64,000 nt of DNA from RPQJ01 sp963778185 (GTDB lineage: Bacteria > Pseudomonadota > Gammaproteobacteria > Steroidobacterales > Steroidobacteraceae). The stretch spans positions 868,001 to 932,000 of the forward strand of contig CAVZTF010000003.1 of NCBI GenBank assembly GCA_963778185.1, given 5' to 3'. Position numbers and translations under genes: made by a program. This document shows, one piece after another, positions 8,101 to 16,607 of the stretch (positions within the stretch are counted from its first letter, which is position 1; every line of letters begins with the position of its first letter). The notes under the pieces were generated by a model that was not told where the DNA came from, made no database searches, and saw only the letters and a program-made list of their open reading frames with translations.

Positions 8101-8618
8101 GCCTCGAGAACCTGTTGCTCTACTTCTTCGCGGCCGGTGCGCTGCTCGGCGGCGTGCTGATGCTCGTCGCCCGGCACCCGATGCGGGTGGCCATTGCACT
8201 GATCGGCTCGATGATCTCGCTGGCCGGCATCTACGCCGTACTCGGCGTGCACGTGATCGCCGTGTTCCAGGTGCTGATCTACGTCGGCGCCGTCATGGTG
8301 TTCATGGTCTACGTGATCATGCTGCTCGACGTGCGCGACCCGTCGTTCATCCGCAAGTACAGTCACCTGCTGGTGCCGGGCCTGGCGCTCGGGGTGCTGC
8401 TGGCGCTGGCGCTCGCGTATGCCGTCACCCGCACGCCGGGGCCTGCGGCGCAGGACGTGGCGGGCATCCAGCCGGGCACCGCGTTCCTCATCCAGCCGTT
8501 TTCGGCTGAATTCCTCAGCAACTACTGGCTGCACTTCGAGCTGACCTCGGTGCTGCTGCTCGCCGCGGTCGTGGCGGCCGTCGCCGTCATCAAGGGCGGG
8601 CGGAGGAACGATGGATAG
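8097..8618 (+). CDS. nuoJ: NADH-quinone oxidoreductase subunit J
   Basis: This 173-residue membrane subunit has five predicted helices. Helix 3 carries the family signature VFQVLIYVGAVMVFMVYVIMLLDV, whose pi-bulge region is important for coupling. ATG 8097 overlaps the nuoI stop by four bases, and its own end overlaps nuoK by eight, so nuoI-J-K are probably translationally coupled. Confidence 0.95.
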   Translation: MSLENLLLYFFAAGALLGGVLMLVARHPMRVAIALIGSMISLAGIYAVLGVHVIAVFQVLIYVGAVMVFMVYVIMLLDVRDPSFIRKYSHLLVPGLALGVLLALALAYAVTRTPGPAAQDVAGIQPGTAFLIQPFSAEFLSNYWLHFELTSVLLLAAVVAAVAVIKGGRRNDG

Positions 8619-8913
8619 GGTCCAGTTCCTGCTCCTCACCAGCACCGCGCTGTTCGTGACCGGGCTCGTGGGCGTGATCGTCCGGCGCAACGCGCTGGTG
8701 ATGCTCATGTGCATGGAGCTGATGCTGAACGGCGTGATCCTCAGCCTCGTCGCCTTCGCGCAGCAGCACGCGGACGCCGCGGGCGCCGTGCTGGTGTTCC
8801 TGATCTTCGTGGTGGCGGCGGCCGAGATCGCCATCGCCATCCCGATCGTGCTGCTGCTGTCGCGGCAGCGCAGGACCCTCGACGTCGAGGCCTACTCGGA
8901 GCTCAAGGGCTAG
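8611..8913 (+). CDS. nuoK: NADH-quinone oxidoreductase subunit K
   Basis: This 100-residue subunit has three helices, the usual size, and is related to MrpC antiporter subunits. The conserved membrane glutamates are present in LMCMELMLNGVIL and in AAAEIAIAIPI. The start lies eight bases inside the end of nuoJ, and nuoL follows after two bases. Confidence 0.95.
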   Translation: MDRVQFLLLTSTALFVTGLVGVIVRRNALVMLMCMELMLNGVILSLVAFAQQHADAAGAVLVFLIFVVAAAEIAIAIPIVLLLSRQRRTLDVEAYSELKG

Positions 8914-8915
8914 CG

Positions 8916-10793
8916 ATGAACCTGCTCACCGTCATCGTCCTGTTGCCCCTGGCCGGCTTCGTGATCAACGGCCTCGCGGGCCGGCGCCTCGGCAACCGGT
9001 TCGTCTCCATCGTCGGCTGCGGCCTGCCGGTCCTGGCGTTCGTCGCGGCCGTGCGCTGCTTCATGCTGCTGCAGTCGGGGGACGGGGCCGCCCTCGTCGA
9101 GACCGTCTACACCTGGGCGAGCGTGGGCGGCTTCGACTTCGACATCAGCTTCTACTTCGACCGCTTGAGCGCCGTGATGACCCTGATCGTCACCGGCGTG
9201 GGCTCGCTGATCCACGTCTACTCCACCGGCTACATGAAGGACGACGCGAGCTACGCCCGCTACTTCGCGTACCTGAACCTGTTCCTGTTCTTCATGCTGA
9301 TGCTGGTGCTCGGCCGCTCGCTGCTGGTGTGCTTCGTCGGCTGGGAAGGCGTGGGCCTCGCCTCCTACCTGCTGATCGGCTTCTGGTTCGAGGACCCGGA
9401 GAAGGCCAGCGCGGGCAAGAAGGCATTCATCACCAACCGGGTCGGCGACGCGGGCTTCCTGCTCGGCATGTTCCTCGTCTACCAGACGCTCGGCACGCTG
9501 GAGATGGACCGCATCAATGCGGCCTTCACCGGCGACACCCTGCCGGCCGTGTCCGCGAGCCTCGTCGGCATCCTGCTGTTCATCGGCGCCATGGGCAAGA
9601 GCGCGCAGATCCCCCTGCACGTGTGGCTGCCCGACGCCATGGCGGGCCCGACGCCGGTCTCGGCCCTGATCCACGCCGCGACGATGGTCACGGCGGGCGT
9701 ATACCTCGTCGCGCGGCTGAACGGCGTCTACCTGCACGCCCCCGAGGCATCGCAGTTCATCACCGTCATCGGCGCCGCCACGGCCTTCTTCGCCGCGACG
9801 GTGGCGATCGTGCAGACCGACATCAAGAAGGTGCTGGCCTACTCGACGTTGTCCCAGCTCGGCTTCATGTTCGTGGCGCTGGGCGTGGGCGCCTACGGCG
9901 TGGCGGTGTTCCACCTCTACACCCACGCGTTCTTCAAGGCCTGCCTGTTCCTCGGCGCCGGCAGCGTGATCCACGCGATGTCGGGCGAGCAGGACGTCCG
10001 CAGGATGGGCGGCCTCGCCAGGCGCATCCCGGTCACGTTCGTCACCTTCGCCGTGGCGACGGCCGCGATCGCCGGGCTGCCGCCGCTGGCCGGCTTCTTC
10101 TCCAAGGACGAGATCCTCTGGTTCGCCTTCGCAAGCGAGACCGGAGGCTCCACCGTCCTGTGGGCGGTGATGTCCTTCACCGCGCTCATGACTGCCTTCT
10201 ACATGTTCCGCCTGCTCTGGCTCACGTTCCTGACGCCTTCGCGAATGAGCCACGAGGCGGAACACCACGTGCACGAGTCGCCGTTCTCGATGACGGGCGT
10301 GCTGGTCGTCCTGGCGGTGCTCTCGGCGGTCGGCGGATTCGTGCACGTGCCGCACTTCCTCGAGCCGCTGCTGCCCATGCCGACGGCCGATCACGCGCTC
10401 GAGCACTACGAGACGGCCCTGATCGTGCTGTCCGTGGTGCTGGCACTCCTCGGCCTCGCGGGCGCGTTCATCGTGTATCGCGGCGGCCTGGCCCGGGCCG
10501 AGGCGATCGCAGCGCGATTCCCGCGCCTGCACCGGCTGCTGTCCGGCAAGTACTACATCGACGAGCTCCTCGAGAGCCTGGTCTATCGCCCGTTGCTGTG
10601 GCTGTCGAGGAACGTGTTCCTCGGCGCAGGCGACCGGTTCCTGATCGACGGCTCCCTGAACGGCATGGCGGCTCTCGCCCAGCGCACGGCGGGGCGACTG
10701 AGCCGCGTCGAGACCGGCAGCCTGCAGCTCTACGTGTTGTTCGCGGTCGCAGGGGCCGTCGCCTGCCTGGCCTGGATGTGGCGCAATGGCTGA
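8916..10793 (+). CDS. nuoL: NADH-quinone oxidoreductase subunit L
   Basis: This 625-residue antiporter-like proton-pumping subunit sits at the far end of the membrane arm. The paired-helix motif GWEGVGLASYLLIGFW, the central HVWLPDAMAGPTPVSALIHA and the lysine-bearing YSTLSQLGFMFVALGVGAY region are all seen. The C terminus contains the long lateral amphipathic helix region, about residues 510-590, followed by a final membrane helix. The start follows nuoK by two bases and the end overlaps nuoM by eight. Confidence 0.96.
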   Translation: MNLLTVIVLLPLAGFVINGLAGRRLGNRFVSIVGCGLPVLAFVAAVRCFMLLQSGDGAALVETVYTWASVGGFDFDISFYFDRLSAVMTLIVTGVGSLIHVYSTGYMKDDASYARYFAYLNLFLFFMLMLVLGRSLLVCFVGWEGVGLASYLLIGFWFEDPEKASAGKKAFITNRVGDAGFLLGMFLVYQTLGTLEMDRINAAFTGDTLPAVSASLVGILLFIGAMGKSAQIPLHVWLPDAMAGPTPVSALIHAATMVTAGVYLVARLNGVYLHAPEASQFITVIGAATAFFAATVAIVQTDIKKVLAYSTLSQLGFMFVALGVGAYGVAVFHLYTHAFFKACLFLGAGSVIHAMSGEQDVRRMGGLARRIPVTFVTFAVATAAIAGLPPLAGFFSKDEILWFAFASETGGSTVLWAVMSFTALMTAFYMFRLLWLTFLTPSRMSHEAEHHVHESPFSMTGVLVVLAVLSAVGGFVHVPHFLEPLLPMPTADHALEHYETALIVLSVVLALLGLAGAFIVYRGGLARAEAIAARFPRLHRLLSGKYYIDELLESLVYRPLLWLSRNVFLGAGDRFLIDGSLNGMAALAQRTAGRLSRVETGSLQLYVLFAVAGAVACLAWMWRNG

Positions 10794-12324
10794 CCCCACC
10801 CTGCTGAACCTCGTCCTCTGGCTGCCGGTGGCGGGCATGCTCGCCATCTGGCTCGCCCCGAGCGGCCGGGATTCCGTGGTGCGCGCCATCTCGCTCGGCG
10901 TGACGCTGGCGCAACTCGCCCTCGCCGCATGGCTCTACGCGCGCTTCGACGCCGCCGAGCCCGGCCTGCAGTTTGCCACCGACGTGCCCTGGATCCGCGA
11001 GTGGGGCATCGGCTACAGCATCGGCCTCGACGGCTTCAACGTCCTGCTCGTGGCGCTCACCGCGTTCCTCGGTCCGCTGGTCGTTGCGGGCGCCTTCACG
11101 GCCATCCGCAAGGACGTGAAGCTCTTCTACGCGATGGTGTTCTTCATCCAGTTCGCGATGCTGGGGGCGTTCCTCGCGCAGGACCTCTTCCTGTTCTACG
11201 TGTTCTGGGAAGCGATGCTGATCCCGATGTTCCTGATCATCGGCATCTGGGGCGGCGAGCGCCGCATCTACGCCACGCTCAAGTTCGTGCTGTACACGGC
11301 GTTCGGCAGCATCCTGATGCTCGCCGCCGTGATCTACCTCGTCTACTCGCTGCACGCGACGACGGGCATCACCTCCTTCGCCTTCACCGAGCTGTACCGC
11401 AACCAGCTGCCGCCCGCGGCGCAGGCCTGGCTGTTCGCGGCCTTCGGTCTCTCGTTCGCAATCAAGGTGCCCATGGTACCGCTGCACACGTGGCTGCCCG
11501 ACGCGCACGTCGAGGCGCCGACGGCGGGCTCGGTCATCCTCGCGGGCGTGCTGCTCAAGATGGGAACGTACGGATTCATGAAGCTCGGCTTCCCGCTGTT
11601 TCCGGACGCGGCGCGGGCCTTGACGCCCGCCATCATGACCCTGGCGGTGGTGAGCATCGTCTACGGCGCCTGCCTCGCGCTGGTGCAGACCGACATCAAG
11701 AAGATCATCGCCTACTCCTCGATCAGCCACCTCGGCTACGTGATGCTCGGCCTGGCGAGCCTCGACATCCTCGGCATCCAGGGCGCGATCATGCAGATGG
11801 TGAGCCACGGCCTGGTCGCCGGCGGGCTCTTCACCATGGTCGGCATGATCTACGAGCGCTGCCACACCCGGGACCTGGCGGCCTACGGCGGCCTGGCGAA
11901 GCTGCTGCCCGTGTACTCGGTGTTCTTCGCGATCCTGACCCTCGCGTCGATCGGACTGCCGACCACCAGCGGCTTCACCGGCGAGTTCATGGCGCTCATG
12001 GGGGCCTTCAACGCCGCGTGGCCGCAGTACGAGGCGGGTTACTCGCTGCCGCTCGCGCTCGCGGCGATCGCCGTGAGCGGCGTGATCCTCGGCGCGCTCT
12101 ACATGCTGTGGTTCGCGCAGCGCTTCCTGTTCGGCAAGGAGAAGGCGCCTCACCAGCCGCTCGCGGACCTGGGCGCGCGCGAGACGACCATCCTCGTCGC
12201 CTTCGTCGCCGCCATTTTCTGGCTGGGGCTGTTCCCCGCCGGGCCGCTCGCCAAGACCGAGCTGGCGGCACGTGAATTCCAGCAGCTCGTCCTCGCCAGC
12301 CACGAATTCGGGAGCGAGCCATGA
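10786..12324 (+). CDS. nuoM: NADH-quinone oxidoreductase subunit M
   Basis: This 512-residue antiporter-like subunit is of normal length. The key motifs are FWEAMLIPMFLIIGIWGG, with the conserved membrane Glu, then HTWLPDAHVEAPTAGSVILA and the lysine-containing QTDIKKIIAYSSISHLGYV. The ATG overlaps the end of nuoL, and the stop overlaps nuoN (ATGA). Confidence 0.96.
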   Translation: MADPTLLNLVLWLPVAGMLAIWLAPSGRDSVVRAISLGVTLAQLALAAWLYARFDAAEPGLQFATDVPWIREWGIGYSIGLDGFNVLLVALTAFLGPLVVAGAFTAIRKDVKLFYAMVFFIQFAMLGAFLAQDLFLFYVFWEAMLIPMFLIIGIWGGERRIYATLKFVLYTAFGSILMLAAVIYLVYSLHATTGITSFAFTELYRNQLPPAAQAWLFAAFGLSFAIKVPMVPLHTWLPDAHVEAPTAGSVILAGVLLKMGTYGFMKLGFPLFPDAARALTPAIMTLAVVSIVYGACLALVQTDIKKIIAYSSISHLGYVMLGLASLDILGIQGAIMQMVSHGLVAGGLFTMVGMIYERCHTRDLAAYGGLAKLLPVYSVFFAILTLASIGLPTTSGFTGEFMALMGAFNAAWPQYEAGYSLPLALAAIAVSGVILGALYMLWFAQRFLFGKEKAPHQPLADLGARETTILVAFVAAIFWLGLFPAGPLAKTELAAREFQQLVLASHEFGSEP

Positions 12325-13706
12325 ACTGGCAGGACGTGCTGACCGCGATGCTGCCGGAGCACCTGCTGCTCGCCGGCATGCTCGTGCTGCTCGGCCGGGA
12401 GATCGTGACCGGCCGCGAGCGGGGTGGATTCCTGATCGCCGTGGCGGCGGTCGCGGCCGCGATCATCGCCGCCTGCTGGCTGTCCGCGACCGGCTACGTG
12501 AGCGCACCGTTTCCGGGCCATTATTCGGCCGATCCCGCGGCGGCGGCCTCGAAGATCGTGTTGCTGGCGCTCGCCGTGCCCGTACTGCTCGCCTCGCGCG
12601 ACGAATTCGAGGAGACCCGCTACTACACGCTGCTGCTCGCCTCGATCTACGGCGCGTGCCTCGTCGTCTCCTCCGACAGCTTCGCGACGCTGTTCCTCGG
12701 CATCGAGCTGATGTCGCTGCCGGTGTACGTGCTGGTGCTGATCGCCTTCCAGCGCCCCGAGAGCACCGAGGCCGCGCTCAAGTACCTGGTGATGGGCGGC
12801 ACGGCGACCGCGGTATTGCTGATGGGCGTCTCCCTGCTCTACGGCTGGAGCGGGTCGCTCGCCGTGCAGGGCTTTGCCGACGCACTCGCCTCGCCGGACG
12901 CCTACGCGATCGCCGGCGTGGTGCTCGTGACCGTCGCCCTGTTCCTGAAGGCCGCCGTCGTGCCCTTCCATGCCTGGGCGCCCGATGCATACGAGGGCGC
13001 GAGCGTGCCGGTCACGGCCTACATGGCGACGATCATCAAGGCGGGCGTGCTGCTCGCCGCGCTCAGGCTCTTCGGCACCGTGCCGGTGCTGCGCCCGATG
13101 ACGGACCTGCTCGCCATCCTGCCGCTCGTCTCGATGGTGTGGGGCAACCTCGCGGCGATCCGCCAGACGAGTTTCCGGCGCATGATCGCCTACTCGTCGA
13201 TCGCGCACGCCGGCTACCTGTTCTACGCCTTCCTGGGCGCCGGGCCGGGCCGTCACGAGGCGATCCTCTTCTACGTGACCGCCTATGGACTGATGAACCT
13301 GCTCGCGTTCATGGTGCTGCCGCGCGGTCCCGACGATGCGGCGCACGACCGCCTGGACGCGCTCAAGGGACTCTACCAGCGCCGGCCGTTCGCGGCGCTG
13401 ATGATCGCGATCGCGATGCTGTCGCTCGCCGGCCTGCCGCCGCTGCCCGGGTTCATCGCCAAGTTCCTGGTGTTCCGCAACGTGCTGGAGGCGGGCCACA
13501 CGATTTACGCCGTGCTCGGCCTCGTCGCGAGCTACCTCGGCATCTACTTCTACCTGCGCGTCATCCAGTACATGTTCATGAGCGCAGAGGAGCCCGCCGC
13601 CGCGCGGGGGCGGCCGCGGCGTTACGCAGTGGTCGCCGCCGTGCTGTGCCTCGCTCCTGCCGTGGCGATGGCGGTATTCCCGGGCTGGCTGCTCGACCGG
13701 CTGTAG
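12321..13706 (+). CDS. nuoN: NADH-quinone oxidoreductase subunit N
   Basis: This 461-residue third antiporter-like subunit completes the nuoA-N set. Signatures are FLGIELMSLPVYVLVLIAF, FHAWAPDAYEGASVPVTAYMAT and RQTSFRRMIAYSSIAHAGYL. It is slightly shorter than E. coli NuoN but complete. No terminator follows. Instead a GTG that shares one base with its TAG opens the next gene. Confidence 0.95.
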   Translation: MNWQDVLTAMLPEHLLLAGMLVLLGREIVTGRERGGFLIAVAAVAAAIIAACWLSATGYVSAPFPGHYSADPAAAASKIVLLALAVPVLLASRDEFEETRYYTLLLASIYGACLVVSSDSFATLFLGIELMSLPVYVLVLIAFQRPESTEAALKYLVMGGTATAVLLMGVSLLYGWSGSLAVQGFADALASPDAYAIAGVVLVTVALFLKAAVVPFHAWAPDAYEGASVPVTAYMATIIKAGVLLAALRLFGTVPVLRPMTDLLAILPLVSMVWGNLAAIRQTSFRRMIAYSSIAHAGYLFYAFLGAGPGRHEAILFYVTAYGLMNLLAFMVLPRGPDDAAHDRLDALKGLYQRRPFAALMIAIAMLSLAGLPPLPGFIAKFLVFRNVLEAGHTIYAVLGLVASYLGIYFYLRVIQYMFMSAEEPAAARGRPRRYAVVAAVLCLAPAVAMAVFPGWLLDRL

Positions 13707-14113
13707 TGCCGCGCGAAACGCATCCCGACCGTGTGCACGGTTCCCCGGTCGTGCGCGCGATGTTCTTCGTCGCGGGCGTCGTCGCCCTCGGTACGGGCAT
13801 CGCCGGCATCTTCCTGCCGGTGCTGCCGACGACGCCGCTCGTGTTGCTCGCAGCGACCTGCTTCGCGCGCAGCTACCGGCCGTTCCACGAATGGCTGGTC
13901 GGCCACCGCCTGTTCGGGCCGATCATCGACGAATGGCACCGCTATCGCAGCATTCCCTACCGCACCAAGCTCCTGGCGATCGCGACCATGGCCACGGGCC
14001 TCGGGGGCTCGATCGTGTTCTTCGTGCAACCGGCGTGGCTGCAGCTCACGCTCGCCGCATGCGGGGTCGCGCTGGCCGCCTGGCTGTACCGGATCCCGTC
14101 GCGCGACCGCTGA
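13706..14113 (+). CDS. DUF454 (YbaN-like) small membrane protein
   Basis: This protein of about 135 residues has three predicted membrane helices and the DUF454 signature: GIFLPVLPTTPLVLLAATCFARSYRPFHEWLVGHRLFGP, then DEWHRYRSIPYRTK. The function of YbaN-type proteins is unknown. I picked GTG 13706, which overlaps the nuoN stop by one base. GTG 13733 or ATG 13760 would also keep the whole domain. It is likely cotranscribed with nuo by read-through. It converges with the next gene at one base distance. Confidence 0.82.
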   Translation: MPRETHPDRVHGSPVVRAMFFVAGVVALGTGIAGIFLPVLPTTPLVLLAATCFARSYRPFHEWLVGHRLFGPIIDEWHRYRSIPYRTKLLAIATMATGLGGSIVFFVQPAWLQLTLAACGVALAAWLYRIPSRDR

Positions 14114-14114
14114 C

Positions 14115-14591
14115 TCAGGCGCCGGCGCGCCGGGCGATCGGCGAGTACATGTCCAGCACCTGCAGGCGCGCCGCCTGCAGGCGCTCGGACACGACGCCGA
14201 GCAGCCGGTGCATGATCTTGTAGCCGAACGCGTTGTCCGAGCGGCACCTCTCGAGCAGCACGAGGCCGTCGAACGCCAGCGCCTCCACCGGCTCGAGCGC
14301 GCGGGCCTGGAAGAACTTGCCGCGCTCCGAAAGCACCGACGACCAGCCGAGCTCGTCGCCGCCCTCGAGCGTGTGCACGCGCAGCGGCTTGCCCTGCGCC
14401 ATGATCTCGAGGGCAACCCGCCCCTCGAGCAGCAGGAAGAACTCGTGCTTCTGGTCACCCTCGGGGAATATGATCGCGTCCTTGCCGAAGCTGGCGCGCC
14501 GGGCGAGGCTCGCGAGCGTCTGGCAGTGCTCGGGCGTAAGCCCCTGCACGAACGGGTGGTGCTGCACCGCGCTGAGTATCATGTCCGTCAT
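14115..14591 (-). CDS. cyclic-nucleotide-binding-domain protein without DNA-binding domain
   Basis: This 158-residue protein contains a single cNMP-binding beta-roll (about residues 12-125). DAIIFPEGDQKHEFFLLLEGRVAL and LEGGDELGWSSVL correspond to the CRP/EPAC fold. The arginine/glutamate phosphate-binding cassette is poorly conserved, so ligand binding is uncertain. After the roll there is only a C-terminal helix and no helix-turn-helix, so it is not a CRP-type transcription factor. The start at 14591 fits the domain. An in-frame start 48 bases upstream adds a charged tail. It is divergent from the following thioesterase gene. Confidence 0.8.
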   Translation of the reverse strand: MTDMILSAVQHHPFVQGLTPEHCQTLASLARRASFGKDAIIFPEGDQKHEFFLLLEGRVALEIMAQGKPLRVHTLEGGDELGWSSVLSERGKFFQARALEPVEALAFDGLVLLERCRSDNAFGYKIMHRLLGVVSERLQAARLQVLDMYSPIARRAGA

Positions 14592-14644
14592 GGCGCCCCC
14601 TGAATTGCGGTCCCGGTCACCTGATTCTACGCTTGCCAACTAGC

Positions 14645-15091
14645 ATGAACTCCGGCGACCTCCAGCGCTACCTGCACGACCGGATCCCGCTCGCACGAGC
14701 GATGGCGATCGAAGTGCGAGCCGCAACCACGGACGGCGTCGAGCTGTACGCACCGCTCGAGCCCAACATCAATCACCGCGACACGGTGTTCGGCGGCAGC
14801 GCCTCGGCCGTCGCCATCCTCGCCGCGTGGTCGGCCCTGTACGTGCGGATGCGCGCCGAAGGACGGGCCGGCCGGCTGGTGATCCGCCGCAACAGGATGT
14901 CCTACGATCGGCCGATCACGGCCGGTTTCACGGCCACGGCGACCCCGCCGGACGACGCAGCCTGGGCGAGGGCGGTTGCCGCCCTCGGCAAGGGCAGGCC
15001 GGCCCGCGTGCCCGTCGTCGCCACGCTCGAGTGCCTGGGTGAACGGGTCGGCGCCCTGGAAGGTGAATTCGTCGTGATGCCCGTCGCGTAG
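14645..15091 (+). CDS. YiiD-type C-terminal thioesterase domain protein
   Basis: This 148-residue protein with a hot-dog-like fold matches the putative thioesterase domain found at the C terminus of E. coli YiiD (FabY). LARAMAIEV...LYAPLEPNINHRDTVFGGSASAVAILAAWSALYVRM is the diagnostic stretch. No acetyltransferase domain is attached, so it is the stand-alone form. The substrate is unknown; an acyl-CoA or acyl-ACP is likely by family. ATG 14645 is chosen over a TTG 12 bases upstream. It is divergent from the cNMP protein, with a gap of about 53 bases. Confidence 0.75.
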   Translation: MNSGDLQRYLHDRIPLARAMAIEVRAATTDGVELYAPLEPNINHRDTVFGGSASAVAILAAWSALYVRMRAEGRAGRLVIRRNRMSYDRPITAGFTATATPPDDAAWARAVAALGKGRPARVPVVATLECLGERVGALEGEFVVMPVA

Positions 15092-15144
15092 GCGGTGGCC
15101 GGAGGTATCATTCCCGTGCCGGCGGATTCCCCGGAGGAAACAAC

Positions 15145-15354
15145 GTGAAGGCACTCATCCTGTTCGTGGCCTGGTGCGTACTGCTCGTCCTGAGCTGGCC
15201 CGTGGCCCTGCTGGCATTGGTGCTCGCGCCCCTCGTCTGGCTGCTGTCGCTGCCGTTCAGGCTGCTCGGGCTCTGCGTGCGCGCGACCTTTGCGTTCCTG
15301 GGCGCCGTGTTGTTCCTGCCTGCGCGTCTGCTGGGCGCCGAGCACCGGGGCTGA
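15145..15354 (+). CDS. small hydrophobic membrane protein
   Basis: This 69-residue protein has one long hydrophobic region, residues 3-32, probably one or two helices, and a second at 45-62. It starts at GTG with a good GGAGG ribosome site about 10 bases upstream (around 15133). I do not recognise a family. Its codon use matches the neighbours and it converges with the acyl-CoA dehydrogenase nine bases away, so it is plausibly real. Confidence 0.6.
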   Translation: MKALILFVAWCVLLVLSWPVALLALVLAPLVWLLSLPFRLLGLCVRATFAFLGAVLFLPARLLGAEHRG

Positions 15355-15363
15355 CCCCTCGCT

Positions 15364-16509
15364 TCAGAGCGAGCGCGCCACGATCTCCTTCATGATCTCG
15401 TTCGCGCCGCCGTAGATGCGCTGCACCCGCGCGTCGGTGTAGAGCTGCGAGATCGGGTATTCCTTCATGTAGCCGTAGCCGCCGAAGAGCTGCAGGCACT
15501 CGTCCATCACGCGGCACTGCGTGTCGGTGACCCAGAGCTTGGCCATCGAGGCCGTGACGGTGTCGAGCTTGCCGTCCTTCAACTTCTGCAGGCAGTCGTC
15601 GACGTATACCCGCGCGACGTTCACCAGGGTCTTGACCTCGGCGAGCTTGAAGCGCGTGTTCTGCATCTCCAGCAACGGCTGGCCAAAAGCCTTGCGGCTG
15701 CGCGTGTAGTCCACGGTGAGCGACAGCGCGTACTCCATCGCGGCCACGCCGCCCACGGCCATCAGCGTCCGCTCGTACGGCAGGTCGCGCATCAGCTGCA
15801 CGAAGCCCTGGCCCTCCGCGGGGCCGAGCAGGCAGTCGGCCGGCACCCTGCAGTCATCGAGGAAGAATTCCGCCGTGTCCCAGCCGTTCTGGCCGATCTT
15901 GTCCAGCACGCGGCCGGCCCGGTAGCCGGGCAGGTCCCTGGGCTCGACCATGATGATCGAGATGCCCTTGGCGCCCTTGGTGGTGTCGGTCTTGGCCACG
16001 ACGCCGACGAGGCCGGCGTGCAGTCCGTTCGAGATGAAGGTCTTCGAGCCGTTCAGGACGTAGTGGTCGCCCTGGAGCTCGGCGCGGGTCTTGACCGCCT
16101 GCAGGTCGGAGCCCGCGCCGGGCTCCGTCATCGCGATGGCGCCCACGAGCTCCCCCGACGCCATGCGCGGCAGCCAGTTCTTCTTCTGCGCCTCGCTGCC
16201 GTAGTTGAGCACGTAGTGCGCGAGGATGCTGTGGACCATGTGGCCCAGGCTCGTGATGCCGCGCCGGTTCATCTCCTCGGCGACCACCGCCTCGTGCCGG
16301 ACGTCCCCGCCCACGCCGCCGTATTCGGCCGGGATGTCGGTGCACAGCAGCCCGACCTCGCCCGCCTTGTTCCAGATCTCGCGGTCGACGTGGTGCTGCT
16401 CGCGCCAGCGCGCGTCGTGCGGGACGATCTCGTTCTCGACGAAGCGCCGGGCCGCGTCGCGGAACATCTCGAGCTCGTCGTCCATCCAGGCGGATCGGTA
16501 GTCGTTCAC
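15364..16509 (-). CDS. acyl-CoA dehydrogenase (LCAD/isovaleryl-type catalytic base)
   Basis: This 381-residue flavoenzyme introduces the alpha-beta double bond of acyl-CoA thioesters and passes electrons to ETF. FAD-binding segments AMTEPGAGSDLQAVKT and LNGSKTFISNG are intact, as are the C-terminal FGGYGYMKEYPISQLYTDARVQRIYGGANEIMKE segments. The common catalytic Glu of IYEGT is Gly here, as in long-chain and isovaleryl-CoA dehydrogenases. The base is then expected at Glu246 in LPYERT. The start is GTG 16509 (VNDYRSAWMDDE); Met at 16485 is the alternative. It is divergent from the amidase gene. Confidence 0.92.
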   Translation of the reverse strand: MNDYRSAWMDDELEMFRDAARRFVENEIVPHDARWREQHHVDREIWNKAGEVGLLCTDIPAEYGGVGGDVRHEAVVAEEMNRRGITSLGHMVHSILAHYVLNYGSEAQKKNWLPRMASGELVGAIAMTEPGAGSDLQAVKTRAELQGDHYVLNGSKTFISNGLHAGLVGVVAKTDTTKGAKGISIIMVEPRDLPGYRAGRVLDKIGQNGWDTAEFFLDDCRVPADCLLGPAEGQGFVQLMRDLPYERTLMAVGGVAAMEYALSLTVDYTRSRKAFGQPLLEMQNTRFKLAEVKTLVNVARVYVDDCLQKLKDGKLDTVTASMAKLWVTDTQCRVMDECLQLFGGYGYMKEYPISQLYTDARVQRIYGGANEIMKEIVARSL

Positions 16510-16607
16510 GGTGGCTACACTCGTCGGGCAGGGGCCGGGTCGGTCATCACAACTGGAAACTGGTGTTCCTGTCCAGAGGCAGATACTTTGGCCGGATCGG
16601 GGGAGAC

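Noticed and set aside
8910..10889. Long minus-strand open frame opposite nuoL
   Set aside because: Its composition (His/Arg/Glu/Gln-rich, no domain) is the antisense shadow of a high-GC coding gene. Similar shadows at 1780-3717, 6288-7532 and 10468-12303 were rejected for the same reason.
15364..15500. Acyl-CoA dehydrogenase seemed to have lost its catalytic glutamate (IYGGA instead of IYEGT)
   Set aside because: Long-chain and isovaleryl-CoA dehydrogenases carry the base elsewhere, and Glu246 in LPYERT fits that position.
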